From the NCBI RefSeq assembly GCF_002210295.1, contig NZ_MWQH01000002.1, forward strand, positions 62,001 through 126,000: 64,000 nt of DNA, read 5' to 3'. Each line of letters begins with the position of its first letter. Positions within the stretch are counted from its first letter, which is position 1. This document shows positions 7,518-16,215 of this stretch, piece by piece. The DNA is from Fibrobacter sp. UWB5 (GTDB lineage: Bacteria > Fibrobacterota > Fibrobacteria > Fibrobacterales > Fibrobacteraceae). The notes below the pieces were generated by a model that was not told the DNA's origin, made no database searches, and worked only from the letters and a program-made list of their open reading frames with translations. Both the position numbers and the translations under genes were made by a program.

Positions 7518-8990
7518 ATGCGCAAGTTTGCCTATTCATTGATTGCCTGTGTGGCTAGTGTTTTTGTTGCCCAGTCTTTTGCCCAGCCCCGTGACCTTTT
7601 TGCGGAGTTCGAGGCCGAAGCCGAAGCGGCTCAGTCCAGTGCGGCTGTCCAAGCCGCTCCGAGTTCCAGTAGCGTTGCGGCAAAGCCTGCTCCTGCTGCG
7701 AAACCCGCCCCTGCCTCTAGCAGCAGTGCGAAGGTCTCGTCCAGCTCGGTCGCTTCTTCCAGCAGTGTCCCGCAGTCCTCTAGTAGCGTCGTTGCTTCTA
7801 GTTCTAGCGTAGCACCGTCTTCTAGCTCCGTCGTCGTTTCCTCCAGTAGCGAAGTTCCGGCTCCGGTTGATTCCGCGGCTGTTGCCGAGGCTCCGGCTGA
7901 TGCGGACTCTGCCCTTGTAGATACTCTCGCTGGCGATTCCGTCAGGGAAATGACTCCTGAAGAAGCTTATGCCGCCGAAATGAGAAGGCATAACGAAGAA
8001 AACCGCATCCGCGATTCTCTCGCGATGGCGGGTTCCTCTTCTTCTGCAGACGTTCCGTCCTCTAGCAGCATGAACCGTCGCGAACTGCTGGGCCCTGTCA
8101 AGGTGTCCAAGGTGAACGGTATCGACGAAATGAAGGGCCGTTACAAGAGCCCGCGCAAGGCTTTGTTCATGTCCTTGGTGGTGCCGGGTTCCGGTCAGAT
8201 GTATGTGGGCGGTTCCAATTTCACTTATGTCCGCGGCGGCATTTACCTTGCTTTGGAAGCGGGTCTTTGGGGCGGCTGGTATTATTACTCCGTGAACAAG
8301 TACGACAAGCAGGTCGACAGGTATAAGAAGTATGCCCAGACGCATTATTCCATTGGCCAGTACGAAAAGCGCATGCGCGGCCTGTATAACGCCGACGCCG
8401 TGAACTACGAATCTGAATTCCGCCGTCGCTACCTGGGTACGCGCGAAACCTTCTGCGAAGGCATTTTCGGGACGGCAACTACGCACCGTTGCTACGACCG
8501 CGACAAGCTCTATTCGGGTGATGCGGAATACGTAAATGATTTCGTGAAGAATCCGAAGAGTCTGAAGGAAGAAATGAAGAAGGTCAAGTTCGAATCCCCG
8601 TCCGAAGTTTATCAGCTGATTGCTGACGACGCCTATATTCTCGGTTGGGACGACATTGGTGATGAAGATGTCGCCGTGGCAACGTCGCTTGCTCTTGAAG
8701 ATCCGAACAGCGCTACAGAGCCGCTGGCAAAGACGGAGTCGGACCACCAGAAGCAATACCGCAGCATGCGTGGCAAGGCCAACGACTACGCCGACATGCA
8801 GGCTTGGTTCTTTGGCGGTCTCATTCTGAACCATATCATTTCGGCTGTCGATGCCGCCATTACGGCTAATTCGCACAACAAGGCCCTGTACGAAGAAGAA
8901 CTTTCTTGGTACGACCACTTGCATTTCGATAGCGGATTGTCTTTTGTAGACGGCTTTGGTTTTAACGTGCAGGCAAGCTGGGGCTTTTAA
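7518..8990 (+). CDS. Exported protein with poly-serine linker and PGSGQ-type membrane domain
   Basis: This 490-residue protein has a signal peptide (1-22, ending SFAQ). A long low-complexity Ser/Ala/Pro linker at ~35-135 with repeated SSSSV blocks follows; such linkers are common in Fibrobacter surface proteins. After ~210 comes a region with VVPGSGQMYVGG and an aromatic hydrophobic span (GLWGGWYYYSV). This resembles DUF5683-type small membrane domains. The C-terminus again has a hydrophobic helix. The function is unknown. TATTTTAG at 7504-7511 lies just before the ATG, suggesting a near-leaderless transcript. The next gene overlaps its stop by 1 nt and has the same core architecture. Confidence 0.75.
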   Translation: MRKFAYSLIACVASVFVAQSFAQPRDLFAEFEAEAEAAQSSAAVQAAPSSSSVAAKPAPAAKPAPASSSSAKVSSSSVASSSSVPQSSSSVVASSSSVAPSSSSVVVSSSSEVPAPVDSAAVAEAPADADSALVDTLAGDSVREMTPEEAYAAEMRRHNEENRIRDSLAMAGSSSSADVPSSSSMNRRELLGPVKVSKVNGIDEMKGRYKSPRKALFMSLVVPGSGQMYVGGSNFTYVRGGIYLALEAGLWGGWYYYSVNKYDKQVDRYKKYAQTHYSIGQYEKRMRGLYNADAVNYESEFRRRYLGTRETFCEGIFGTATTHRCYDRDKLYSGDAEYVNDFVKNPKSLKEEMKKVKFESPSEVYQLIADDAYILGWDDIGDEDVAVATSLALEDPNSATEPLAKTESDHQKQYRSMRGKANDYADMQAWFFGGLILNHIISAVDAAITANSHNKALYEEELSWYDHLHFDSGLSFVDGFGFNVQASWGF

Positions 8991-9700
8991 TGAAACTGCT
9001 CCTGGTCCTGTTGCTCGCGACGGTGTCTGCGTTTTCGCAGACGGTGATTTCCGTTGACGAGAATGTGAGCAAGAATTCCGACAAGAGCTGGCTTTTGGCA
9101 ATGGGTGCCTCGGCCGTGTTGCCTGGTATGGGCGAACGCTATCTCGGCGAACAGCAGTTCGTGCGTCCGTTCGTGTGGACCGATATCGCCCTCTGGTTTA
9201 CGGCGATCAGTTCTTACGTGATTGGCGAACGTTATATTTCGTCTGCCCACAACTATGCTGTGCGCCACGCTGGCCTTAATTCCAGCAGCAAGAACGTTTC
9301 GATGCTCAATACGGTGGGTGACTATCGTAGCCGCAGCGGTGTCGAAGGCCAGAATTCTTCACCCGATATGGACGAAGACTACAACCAGGCGATGATCCGT
9401 GCCGGCAAAGAAATTGACGAAGATTTGTCTGCGGATATCCAGTGGGACTGGGGCTCTAGCGACAATCCCGAAACGACAGAACATATCGATGAATTCAAGA
9501 GCCGCATGCGTCATTACCGTGTGAGCCGGATCGTATTCCAGGTGTCAGTTGGCGCCCTTCTTTTGAACCGCGTGATTTCAGTCCTCAATACGATCAGGGT
9601 TTACCGTGCGACCTCTTCCAAGAGCTTTGCCGAGCGCATGGAATTTGTACCTGAATTCTACGAAGATGGTAGCGGCTTGATCATGAATGTAAAATTCTGA
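8990..9700 (+). CDS. Exported PGMG-type membrane protein, relative of the preceding gene
   Basis: This 236-residue protein has a signal peptide (1-17). The segment AVLPGMGERYLGE is followed by a hydrophobic span, the same pattern as VVPGSGQMYVGG upstream. A charged middle region contains acidic repeats, and a second hydrophobic helix lies at ~185-205. It ends in MNVKF. The start codon overlaps the stop of the preceding gene (TAATG), so the two are translationally coupled and probably act together in the envelope. The function is unknown. A third protein with this plan is at 30726-31484. Confidence 0.72.
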   Translation: MKLLLVLLLATVSAFSQTVISVDENVSKNSDKSWLLAMGASAVLPGMGERYLGEQQFVRPFVWTDIALWFTAISSYVIGERYISSAHNYAVRHAGLNSSSKNVSMLNTVGDYRSRSGVEGQNSSPDMDEDYNQAMIRAGKEIDEDLSADIQWDWGSSDNPETTEHIDEFKSRMRHYRVSRIVFQVSVGALLLNRVISVLNTIRVYRATSSKSFAERMEFVPEFYEDGSGLIMNVKF

Positions 9701-9740
9701 CCCGATGCAACTAAGTCTCCTGCCCAAACATCTAAAACAC

Positions 9741-10859
9741 ATGAAAAGCTTTTTAATTCTCCTTTTAACTTCGGTACTCTTTGTTGCTTGTGGCGGTGGA
9801 GATGCTTCTCAGGGTAAGGGCGGGGCTCCCGCAGGTAAAGGCGGCCCACAAGGCAAGGGTGGTCCTGGTGGCCCGGGTGGCAGGCCTGCTCGCGAAATCG
9901 CTGTGGAAGGCTATATTGCCGAGGCCCATGAATCGGGCAAGACTTTTACTGCCATGGCAACGCTTGAACCGCTGAACAATGTGCAGTTGACGGCTGCCGC
10001 CTCCGGTAAGCTTACGAACCTTTACGCTAAAGACGGCGCCCAGGTGCAAAAGGGTACGCTCCTCGCTAAAATTGACGATTCCGAACTTCGTGCACAACTC
10101 AAACAGGCTGAATCGAACCAGCTGCTCGCTCAGCAAAAGTTTGATCGCGTCAAGACGCTTTTCGAAAAAGACGGTGCCACCAAGGCCGACATGGAATCCG
10201 CCGAGGCTTCGCTTAAGTCTGCCGAAGCTTCCGTAGAACTCATCAAGGCACAAATTGCAAAGACCGAAGTGCGAGCCCCGTTTGCGGGCAAGCTCGGCTT
10301 TGTGAATGTGTCCGTGGGCGCCTGGCTTACAACCGGTACGTCGATTGCCTCCCTTAGCGAAGTGAAAAAACTCAAGGCGAAATTTGCGCTCCCGCAGCGT
10401 TACGCATCGACGCTTAAAGTGGGCGATGCCGTAGATGTGAAGGATGAAGAACGCAATGTGGCTAAGTCCGGCAAGGTGAAGGCTTTGGAAGCTGCTCTTT
10501 CTGAAAGCAGCCGCACGCGTCAGGTGCTTGTCGAAATCGATAACGCGGGCAATGAACTTCTGGCAGGTTCTTACGCCAAGGTGAATGTCTCGATGCAGGC
10601 GGGAAAGGCCAAGAGCATCCCGATTCCGGCAGAAGCTTTCACGCTTGATAAAGACGGCGCCTACGTGTTTGTGGCGACTGGTGGCAAGGCCAAAATCAAG
10701 CATGTCGAAACGGGCCTCCGCACGCCGATTGCGGTTGATGTCACAGGCGGTCTCGATGAAGGCGATACGGTGATTACCTCTGGCTTGATTAGCCTTCGCG
10801 AAGGTGCTTCCGTCCGTATCCGCGAAATCCGTCATAATACCGATTACGAAGTGGAGTAG
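9741..10859 (+). CDS. RND efflux periplasmic adaptor lipoprotein
   Basis: The 372-residue protein begins with a lipoprotein signal (LFVAC, Cys17). A Gly/Lys/Pro-rich flexible linker (~18-52) is unusually glycine-dense. The HlyD/AcrA-type adaptor fold follows: a lipoyl half (TAAASGKLTNLYAKDGAQVQ), a coiled-coil hairpin (~115-180), the second lipoyl half (VRAPFAGKLG) and a beta barrel. Adaptors bridge an inner-membrane pump to an outer-membrane channel. An upstream ATG at 9705 would add 12 residues ahead of the lipoprotein signal and is less likely. The pump gene follows after 7 nt. No TolC-type gene is in the window. Confidence 0.88.
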   Translation: MKSFLILLLTSVLFVACGGGDASQGKGGAPAGKGGPQGKGGPGGPGGRPAREIAVEGYIAEAHESGKTFTAMATLEPLNNVQLTAAASGKLTNLYAKDGAQVQKGTLLAKIDDSELRAQLKQAESNQLLAQQKFDRVKTLFEKDGATKADMESAEASLKSAEASVELIKAQIAKTEVRAPFAGKLGFVNVSVGAWLTTGTSIASLSEVKKLKAKFALPQRYASTLKVGDAVDVKDEERNVAKSGKVKALEAALSESSRTRQVLVEIDNAGNELLAGSYAKVNVSMQAGKAKSIPIPAEAFTLDKDGAYVFVATGGKAKIKHVETGLRTPIAVDVTGGLDEGDTVITSGLISLREGASVRIREIRHNTDYEVE

Positions 10860-10866
10860 GTAAACG

Positions 10867-13800
10867 ATGAGTGTCGCGAACCTTTCCGTACGTCGCCCGG
10901 TCCTTATGACCGTGATGGCGCTCGTGATTATTTTGCTTGGCGCCTTTGGTGCTTCTAACTTGGGCGTGCGTGAATACCCGAATGTAGACTACCCGCTCAT
11001 TCAGGTGCGTACTTCTTACCCGGGCGCAAACGCAGCCGTGGTCGAAGCCGAAGTCACTGAAATCTTGGAAGCATCCATCAACAGTGCGTCTGGTATCAAG
11101 GCTCTGACCTCTACCAGCCGCGATGGATTCTCCTTCATCAATATTGAATTTGAAACCGGCATGGACCTGGAAGCGGCTGCCAACGAAATCCGTGACCGCG
11201 TGAGCCGCGTGCGCCGTCGCTTGCCGGATGATGTGGATGAACCGACCGTCTACAAGTCTGACAGCGATAATGACCCGATTTTGATGGTGAGCCTTGTGAG
11301 CGACAAACTCGACCCGATGGAAGTTTCGGAACTGGCGAACAACTTTGTCAAGGAACGCTTGCAGACCATCAACGGCGTTTCTGAAATTGCCATTTGGGGC
11401 GAAAAGCGTCCGACGGTTCGCTTGTGGATTGATCCGGTGCGCTTGCAGGCTTTAGGCGTTTCGGGCGCCGAAATGTCGGCGGCTCTCAAGAAGGGAAACT
11501 TGGAACTTCCTTCGGGCTCTATCGAAGGTAGCGAAACCACGCTTTCCATCCGTACGCTTGGTCGAATTCTTGACCCGAAGGCGTTTGAAAACATCGCCGT
11601 CAAGACGGCTGCCGATGGCACCGTGATTCGCATTTCCGATGTGGCTGACATTCACTACGAACCGAAGGATACTCGTACTGGCTTTAGACGCAACGGCAAG
11701 AATTCCATTACGCTTGCGTTGATGGCGCAGCCCGGGTCGAATCACGTGGAAATTGCCGATGAATTTTACAAGCGAGTCGAAGACATTCGCCGCGAAATTC
11801 CCGAAGGCGTTGATGTCCTTTATGGCCGTGATACTTCTATCAATATCCGTGCTTCCATTAAAGAAGTGGTGGAGACGATTTTCATTGCGTTCTTGTTGGT
11901 GATTGCGATTATCTTTGCCTTCTTGCGTGAAGGTCGCACGACGCTGATTCCGATGGTGGTGGTGCCGGTTTCTGTAATCGGTAGTTTCTTCGTGCTTTAC
12001 TTGTGCGGTTTCTCGATTAACGTACTGACCTTGCTAGCGATGGTGCTCGCCATTGGCCTTGTGGTGGACGATGCCATTGTGATTGTGGAAAATATTTACC
12101 ACAAGATTGAAAAGGGAATGACGCCGAAGCAGGCGGCTGTGGCGGGTACGAATGAAATCTTCTTTGCCGTGATTGCAACCTCAGTGGTGCTGATGGCTGT
12201 GTTTGTACCGGTGCTTGCGCTGGGCGGTACGACGGGTCTCTTGTTCCGTGAATTTGTGGCGGTGATGATCGGTACGGTGTTCCTTTCGACGTTGTGCGCT
12301 CTGACGCTTTCGCCGATGCTTTGCTCCAAGTTCTTGAAAAAGCAGAAACAGGGATGGTTCTTCCGTGTGACAGAACCGTTCTTCGATGGAATGAACCGTG
12401 TTTACTCAGTGCTGCTCGGCGGTTTCCTCAGAATGCGTTTGCTCTTGTTCCCAATTGTGGCGGGCCTTTTGGTGGCGGCCTATTTCTGCTTCAATAACAT
12501 GAGTAGCGAAATGGCTCCGACCGAAGACTCGAATGCCGTCATGGTGAACTTGAACATGCCTGAAGGCGTGACACTGACGCGAACCAAACGCATGGCCGAT
12601 GCCTTTGCCGAAGAAGTGATTGCCCTGTTAGATAGCAACGAATATACCGAATTCCAGGCGGGTGCATGGAATGCGGGCAATTCGAGAATGCGCTTGACTT
12701 TGAATGACAACAAGAAGGCGCGTCGCCCGCAGAGTGTAATCGCCCGTGAAATCCAGCTGCTCGGAAACGAGTACCCCGACTTGCGCGTAATGGTGTTTGA
12801 ACCACAGAGCATCAGTACACAGCGCGGTGGCCTTCCGGTGCAGTTCGTGTTGCAGGCTCCGAATATCGAAATCTTGCGTACGCTTGTTCCCAAGTTCGAA
12901 GAAGAAGCGAGCCATAGTCCTGTGTTCAGCGTGGTGAACACGAACTTGCGCTTTACCAAGCCGGAACTCCATATCGAAATTTTGCGCGACAAGGCCAACG
13001 AAGAAGGCGTGTCGGTGAACGATATTGCGCAGGCGGTGCAACTTGCCATTAGCGACCAAAGCTACGGCGAATTCTACAAGGATGGTCGCCAGTATGACAT
13101 TATCGGTGCGGTGGGTTATCAGTACCGTAGCATGCCCGAAAACATTGCAATGCTTTCTGTGAAGAATGGCAAGGGTGAACTGGTGAGCATTGAAAACTTT
13201 ATCACCTATAGCGAACAGTCCGCATCGCCGTCGCTCCCGAGATTCAATCGCTTTAGCGCTGCGACCATTCAGGCGGGCCTTGTACCTGGCAAGACGATTG
13301 GCGACGGCGTGGAAGAAATGCGCCGCATTGCAAAGCTCTTGCTGAAGGATTATCCGAACGTGAGTACGGCTTTGAGCGGTTCGTCGAAGGAATTCGAAGA
13401 AAGTTCCAGCGGACTCTACATCGTGTTCCTCTTGGCGCTTGCGCTGGTGTTCTTGGTGCTTGCGGGGCAGTTTGAAAGTTTCCGCGCTCCGTTCGTCATC
13501 TTCTTTACGGTGCCGCTTGCTTTGGCGGGTGCGCTCGCTTGCTTGTTCATTACGGGCCAGACGCTCAATATCTTTAGCGAGATTGCGCTGATTCTCTTGA
13601 TTGCGCTTGTGACGAAGAACGGCATTCTGATTGTGGAATTTGCAAACCAGATTGCGGCGAATACGGGCTGTAACAAGCTTGAGGCGGCTCGGTTAGCGGC
13701 GGAACGCCGCTTCCGCCCAATCCTCATGACGAGCCTTTCGACGGTATTGGGCGCTGTGCCCTTGATTCTCACGGGCACCCCGAGCCGTATCGCCATGGGC

Positions 13801-13926
13801 ATCGCTATCGCCGGTGGCCTTACGTTTGCGACGTTTATGACGCTCTTTATTGTGCCGGCAGCTTACAGCTTCTTTGCGGGCAAGGTCGATTCCAATACTA
13901 CCACTGACGCCTCAAAGATGGCGTGA
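10867..13926 (+). CDS. RND multidrug efflux transporter, HAE1 family
   Basis: The 1019-residue protein has the AcrB/MexB-type layout: N-terminal helix (MSVANLSVRRPVLMTVM), a porter domain with REYPNVDYPLIQV, six central helices including the conserved VVDDAIVIVENIYHK helix (~397-411), a second porter domain and six C-terminal helices with TKNGILIVEF. It uses the proton gradient to expel drugs or other amphipathic molecules. It forms a two-gene operon with the adaptor. The outer-membrane component must be encoded elsewhere. Its stop meets the stop of the convergent ftsB-like gene with no spacer or visible terminator. Confidence 0.92.
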   Translation: MSVANLSVRRPVLMTVMALVIILLGAFGASNLGVREYPNVDYPLIQVRTSYPGANAAVVEAEVTEILEASINSASGIKALTSTSRDGFSFINIEFETGMDLEAAANEIRDRVSRVRRRLPDDVDEPTVYKSDSDNDPILMVSLVSDKLDPMEVSELANNFVKERLQTINGVSEIAIWGEKRPTVRLWIDPVRLQALGVSGAEMSAALKKGNLELPSGSIEGSETTLSIRTLGRILDPKAFENIAVKTAADGTVIRISDVADIHYEPKDTRTGFRRNGKNSITLALMAQPGSNHVEIADEFYKRVEDIRREIPEGVDVLYGRDTSINIRASIKEVVETIFIAFLLVIAIIFAFLREGRTTLIPMVVVPVSVIGSFFVLYLCGFSINVLTLLAMVLAIGLVVDDAIVIVENIYHKIEKGMTPKQAAVAGTNEIFFAVIATSVVLMAVFVPVLALGGTTGLLFREFVAVMIGTVFLSTLCALTLSPMLCSKFLKKQKQGWFFRVTEPFFDGMNRVYSVLLGGFLRMRLLLFPIVAGLLVAAYFCFNNMSSEMAPTEDSNAVMVNLNMPEGVTLTRTKRMADAFAEEVIALLDSNEYTEFQAGAWNAGNSRMRLTLNDNKKARRPQSVIAREIQLLGNEYPDLRVMVFEPQSISTQRGGLPVQFVLQAPNIEILRTLVPKFEEEASHSPVFSVVNTNLRFTKPELHIEILRDKANEEGVSVNDIAQAVQLAISDQSYGEFYKDGRQYDIIGAVGYQYRSMPENIAMLSVKNGKGELVSIENFITYSEQSASPSLPRFNRFSAATIQAGLVPGKTIGDGVEEMRRIAKLLLKDYPNVSTALSGSSKEFEESSSGLYIVFLLALALVFLVLAGQFESFRAPFVIFFTVPLALAGALACLFITGQTLNIFSEIALILLIALVTKNGILIVEFANQIAANTGCNKLEAARLAAERRFRPILMTSLSTVLGAVPLILTGTPSRIAMGIAIAGGLTFATFMTLFIVPAAYSFFAGKVDSNTTTDASKMA

Positions 13927-14226
13927 TTATTTAACCATCTGGAATACGCGCTCGCCTTTGCGGCTCATGCCATAGCGGGTGCGTAACAGGTTCTCTTTGT
14001 ACAGGGAATCGTTCTTGAGTCGTTCAATCTCGATGTTGCAGGAGTCGATGGCGTGCTGCAGGGAATCGATTTGCGCTTCGTACCTAGCGATGTTCTCCGT
14101 GATTTTTTGCTGTTGCTTCAAGCTGTTTTTTCCAAACATCAACTGCGAAATGACAATCGCGATTGTCGCGACGATCGTAAACAGGATTATCCAGAAAAAA
14201 CGCTTTTTCACGTCAAGTTGCTCCAT
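13927..14226 (-). CDS. FtsB/DivIC-type septum formation initiator
   Basis: The 99-residue protein has a short cytoplasmic N-terminus, one membrane span (~10-30) and a coiled coil (~35-80). A YGMSRKGERVFQM end matches the FtsB/DivIC family consensus (rxyGmvkpGE). Such proteins join FtsL and FtsQ in the division complex. It overlaps the end of dprA by 14 nt and is cotranscribed with it. Confidence 0.82.
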   Translation of the reverse strand: MEQLDVKKRFFWIILFTIVATIAIVISQLMFGKNSLKQQQKITENIARYEAQIDSLQHAIDSCNIEIERLKNDSLYKENLLRTRYGMSRKGERVFQMVK

Positions 14227-15127
14227 TAAAGTAGAACTGGAAGTTGTCCGGTGAATGGACTAGACCCGAAAGTTCTAACTCTGTTAATATAGCTAAAATA
14301 TTGTTGGACTTAAGGTTACAATCGTTCTGCAACTCCTGAAAAGTCTTCTTGAAACCATTGAATTGCTTAAATAGGGCAAGGGCTTCGCTAGAAAGATTGC
14401 AACCGATTGCTTCGATTTGAGTGAGGCTGACTGCGGCAGGGGCATCCGAATCCGTCTTGATTTTGGGTAACCCGGCAATGGTGCGCAGGCTTTCGGGCAC
14501 AAAGACGGGCTTGGCCTTCCCTTGGTCCAAGTATTGATTCGGTCCGGCGGCAGCTTCGCTATCGAAATCTCCGGGAACGGCGATCAACAGCTTGTTTTCT
14601 TGTAGGCAATAGTCGGCAGTGATGAGCGCACCGCCTTTAGCTTTACTTTGTACTAAAACCGTGGCGCGGCTGAGGCCGCTGATAATCCTGTTGCGTGCGG
14701 GGAAGTTTCCTTTGAAAGAGGGAAAGTCTTCTTCGTATTCGGTCATAATGCAGCCGCCGGCATCAATAATGCGGCGGGCGAGTGTCGCTCGGTCTCCTGG
14801 AATAGGAACGCCCAGTCCCTGCGCAATAACAGCAATCGTAGGAATCCCAAAATCAAGCGCCGCCTCGTGGCAATAATAATCAATGCCTTGCGCAAGCCCG
14901 GAAACGACGACGGCTTGTGTTCCTTGCAAGGATTTCACCAAGCGTCGGCAAAGTTCGCGGGCGGAACTGGTAGGGCGGCGCGTGCCAACCATGGCAATCC
15001 CGATGCAATCGCTTGCGGGCAAGCTGCCGCGAACGTACAGTAACGGCGGCGCTAATGGAGATTCCCTGAGGGAAAGCGGGAATTGTTTCGGTTCAAGTGT
15101 TTCGTACTTTCTATCTTTGTCTGTCAT
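14213..15127 (-). CDS. dprA: DNA-processing protein DprA
   Basis: DprA loads RecA on incoming single-stranded DNA during natural transformation. The 304-residue protein has the Rossmann-like DNA_processg_A domain with MVGTRRP (near residue 45), SGLAQGIDYYCH, FPARNRIISGLS and GGALITADYCL. A C-terminal winged-helix region follows (~235-304). The N-terminal SAM domain of some homologues is absent. The chosen ATG at 15127 begins just before the linker to the Rossmann domain. An open frame runs further upstream but is antisense to mazG and has no family similarity. Its start codon interlocks with that of mazG inside CATG. Confidence 0.9.
   Translation of the reverse strand: MTDKDRKYETLEPKQFPLSLRESPLAPPLLYVRGSLPASDCIGIAMVGTRRPTSSARELCRRLVKSLQGTQAVVVSGLAQGIDYYCHEAALDFGIPTIAVIAQGLGVPIPGDRATLARRIIDAGGCIMTEYEEDFPSFKGNFPARNRIISGLSRATVLVQSKAKGGALITADYCLQENKLLIAVPGDFDSEAAAGPNQYLDQGKAKPVFVPESLRTIAGLPKIKTDSDAPAAVSLTQIEAIGCNLSSEALALFKQFNGFKKTFQELQNDCNLKSNNILAILTELELSGLVHSPDNFQFYFNGAT
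15112..15119 (+). promoter_or_regulatory. Promoter element (TATCTTTG) of mazG
   Basis: The octamer fits the TAnnTTTG pattern. The mazG ATG starts 7 nt after its last base, so the transcript should be leaderless or nearly so. It lies inside the dprA coding region. Confidence 0.55.
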
Positions 15128-15932
15128 GAAATATTCCTTTGAAGACTTGGTGAAAATTATGGCGACCCTCCGCTCCCCGGAAGGCTGCCCTTGGGATAAG
15201 CAACAGACGCACCAGTCGTTGCTCCCGTATTTAGTCGAAGAATCCCACGAATATATCGATGCCGCCCAGGCAAACGACAAGGCTCACATGGCCGAAGAAT
15301 TGGGCGATGTACTATTCCAGGTAGTATTCCATTCGCAAGTCGCCAAAGAAAACGGCGATTTTTCTATCGACGACGTGGTGCAGGGAATCTGCGAAAAAAT
15401 GATCCGGCGCCATCCGCACGTTTTTGGCGATGCGAAGGTTGATGATTCGAAAGGCGTAGTCCGCCAGTGGGAACGCATCAAGGCGCAAGAAACGAATAAT
15501 CTAAAAATGCAAGGCAAGTCCGCTATGGACAAAGTAAGCAAAAGCTTGCCGACGCTTGCCCGTGCTCAAGAGCTCCAGCGCCGTGCCGCCAAAGTGAGCT
15601 TTGACTGGACCGAGGCTGAACCTGTCTTTAACAAGGCTGTGGAAGAATTTAGTGAATTCCGTGCCGAAATGCAAGCGGCCTCTCCTGAAAATCGCAACGT
15701 GGAACGCATGGAAGATGAATTCGGCGATATCATGTTCAGCTTGGTGAATGTGGCGCGCCACTGTGGCTTCAATGCGGCCCTTGCGCTGGAACGCGCAAAC
15801 TCCAAGTTCGAACGCCGCTTCCGCGTGGTAGAACAGATGGCCCGCGACCAGGGCAAAGAAATGAAGGACGTGGGCCTCGAAGGCTTGCAAGAAATGTGGA
15901 AACAAGCGAAGGCCGCATCCAAGTCGTTCTAA
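15126..15932 (+). CDS. mazG: Nucleoside triphosphate pyrophosphohydrolase MazG
   Basis: MazG hydrolyses NTPs to NMP and PPi, and in some bacteria limits (p)ppGpp or damaged nucleotides. The 268-residue protein carries the tandem all-alpha MazG repeats. The first shows RSPEGCPWDKQQTH, EESHEYIDA and EELGDVLFQVVFHS (metal-binding EExxE and ExxD). The second shows RMEDEFGDIMFSLVNVARH. The start at 15126 is chosen because the conserved MKYSFEDLVKIMATLR opening is there. The open frame upstream is antisense to dprA. No ribosome-binding site precedes it, consistent with a leaderless mRNA. Confidence 0.92.
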   Translation: MKYSFEDLVKIMATLRSPEGCPWDKQQTHQSLLPYLVEESHEYIDAAQANDKAHMAEELGDVLFQVVFHSQVAKENGDFSIDDVVQGICEKMIRRHPHVFGDAKVDDSKGVVRQWERIKAQETNNLKMQGKSAMDKVSKSLPTLARAQELQRRAAKVSFDWTEAEPVFNKAVEEFSEFRAEMQAASPENRNVERMEDEFGDIMFSLVNVARHCGFNAALALERANSKFERRFRVVEQMARDQGKEMKDVGLEGLQEMWKQAKAASKSF

Positions 15933-15997
15933 ATTGGAGCATTCCATTTTGGAATACGAAAGTTGAAAAAATATTTTCGCATTCCTGATCCCGATGG

Positions 15998-16003
15998 TAT
16001 ATT
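15998..16003 (+). promoter_or_regulatory. Putative -10 element of the small RNA gene
   Basis: TATATT lies 7 nt before the base of the RNA's first stem. TTTTCG, 18 bp upstream, is a poor -35. This resembles other promoters in the window, where the -10 region carries most of the signal. Confidence 0.4.
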
Positions 16004-16010
16004 AAGTAAT

Positions 16011-16141
16011 GTGCTTCCAGTCCATTCTGATTTAGCGAAGGGATGCTGGAGCAAATCACGGGGTAGAATAGACCGGAAGCACGCTTGTTTTCTTCTAATT
16101 CCACTTGTCCCGCAGAGGTCTCCCTTCTGCGGGACTTTTTG
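16011..16141 (+). ncRNA. Candidate small RNA, family not recognised
   Basis: A ~130-nt unit lies between mazG and fusA with no reading frame. Its 5' part folds into one long hairpin. The pairs are GTGCTTCC (16011-16018) with GGAAGCAC (16075-16082), GTC with GAC, ATTCT (16024-16028) with AGAAT (16065-16069), and GATTT (16029-16033) with AAATC (16053-16057). A 7-nt bulge ACGGGGT (16058-16064) and a loop of ~19 nt remain. A 24-nt single-stranded stretch and a strong terminator follow. It lacks the SRP RNA motif and the 6S layout. It could instead be a processed mazG 3' end. Confidence 0.6.
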
Positions 16142-16142
16142 T
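16107..16142 (+). terminator. Terminator of the small RNA (and of mazG read-through)
   Basis: A 10-bp perfect stem pairs GTCCCGCAGA (16107-16116) with TCTGCGGGAC (16126-16135), followed by TTTTTGTTG. Confidence 0.85.
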
Positions 16143-16152
16143 TGCTATAAAT

Positions 16153-16187
16153 GAAAAAATCCCCGGTGCGTTGCACCGAGGATTTTA
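16153..16187 (-). terminator. Terminator of fusA
   Basis: On the minus strand AATCCTCGGTG pairs with CACCGGGGATT across a short loop, with one wobble, and is followed by a T run, 29 nt after the fusA stop. Confidence 0.8.
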
Positions 16188-16215
16188 AACTTCTAAGAAG
16201 TTTGGCTTGTGCTAA

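Noticed and set aside
7536-9101. A 521-codon open frame antisense to the poly-serine protein
   Set aside because: It mirrors the Ser codons of the real gene (Arg/Thr/Gly-rich complement) and has no signal or family.
14883-15125. N-terminal extension of MazG by 81 residues
   Set aside because: The extension is antisense to conserved DprA motifs. The family N-terminus begins at 15126.
16011-16141. SRP (4.5S) RNA, 6S RNA or a known riboswitch
   Set aside because: The conserved SRP GGAAGGAAGCAG-type loop, the 6S central bubble with paired ends and all riboswitch cores I know are missing. No downstream gene on the same strand could be regulated.
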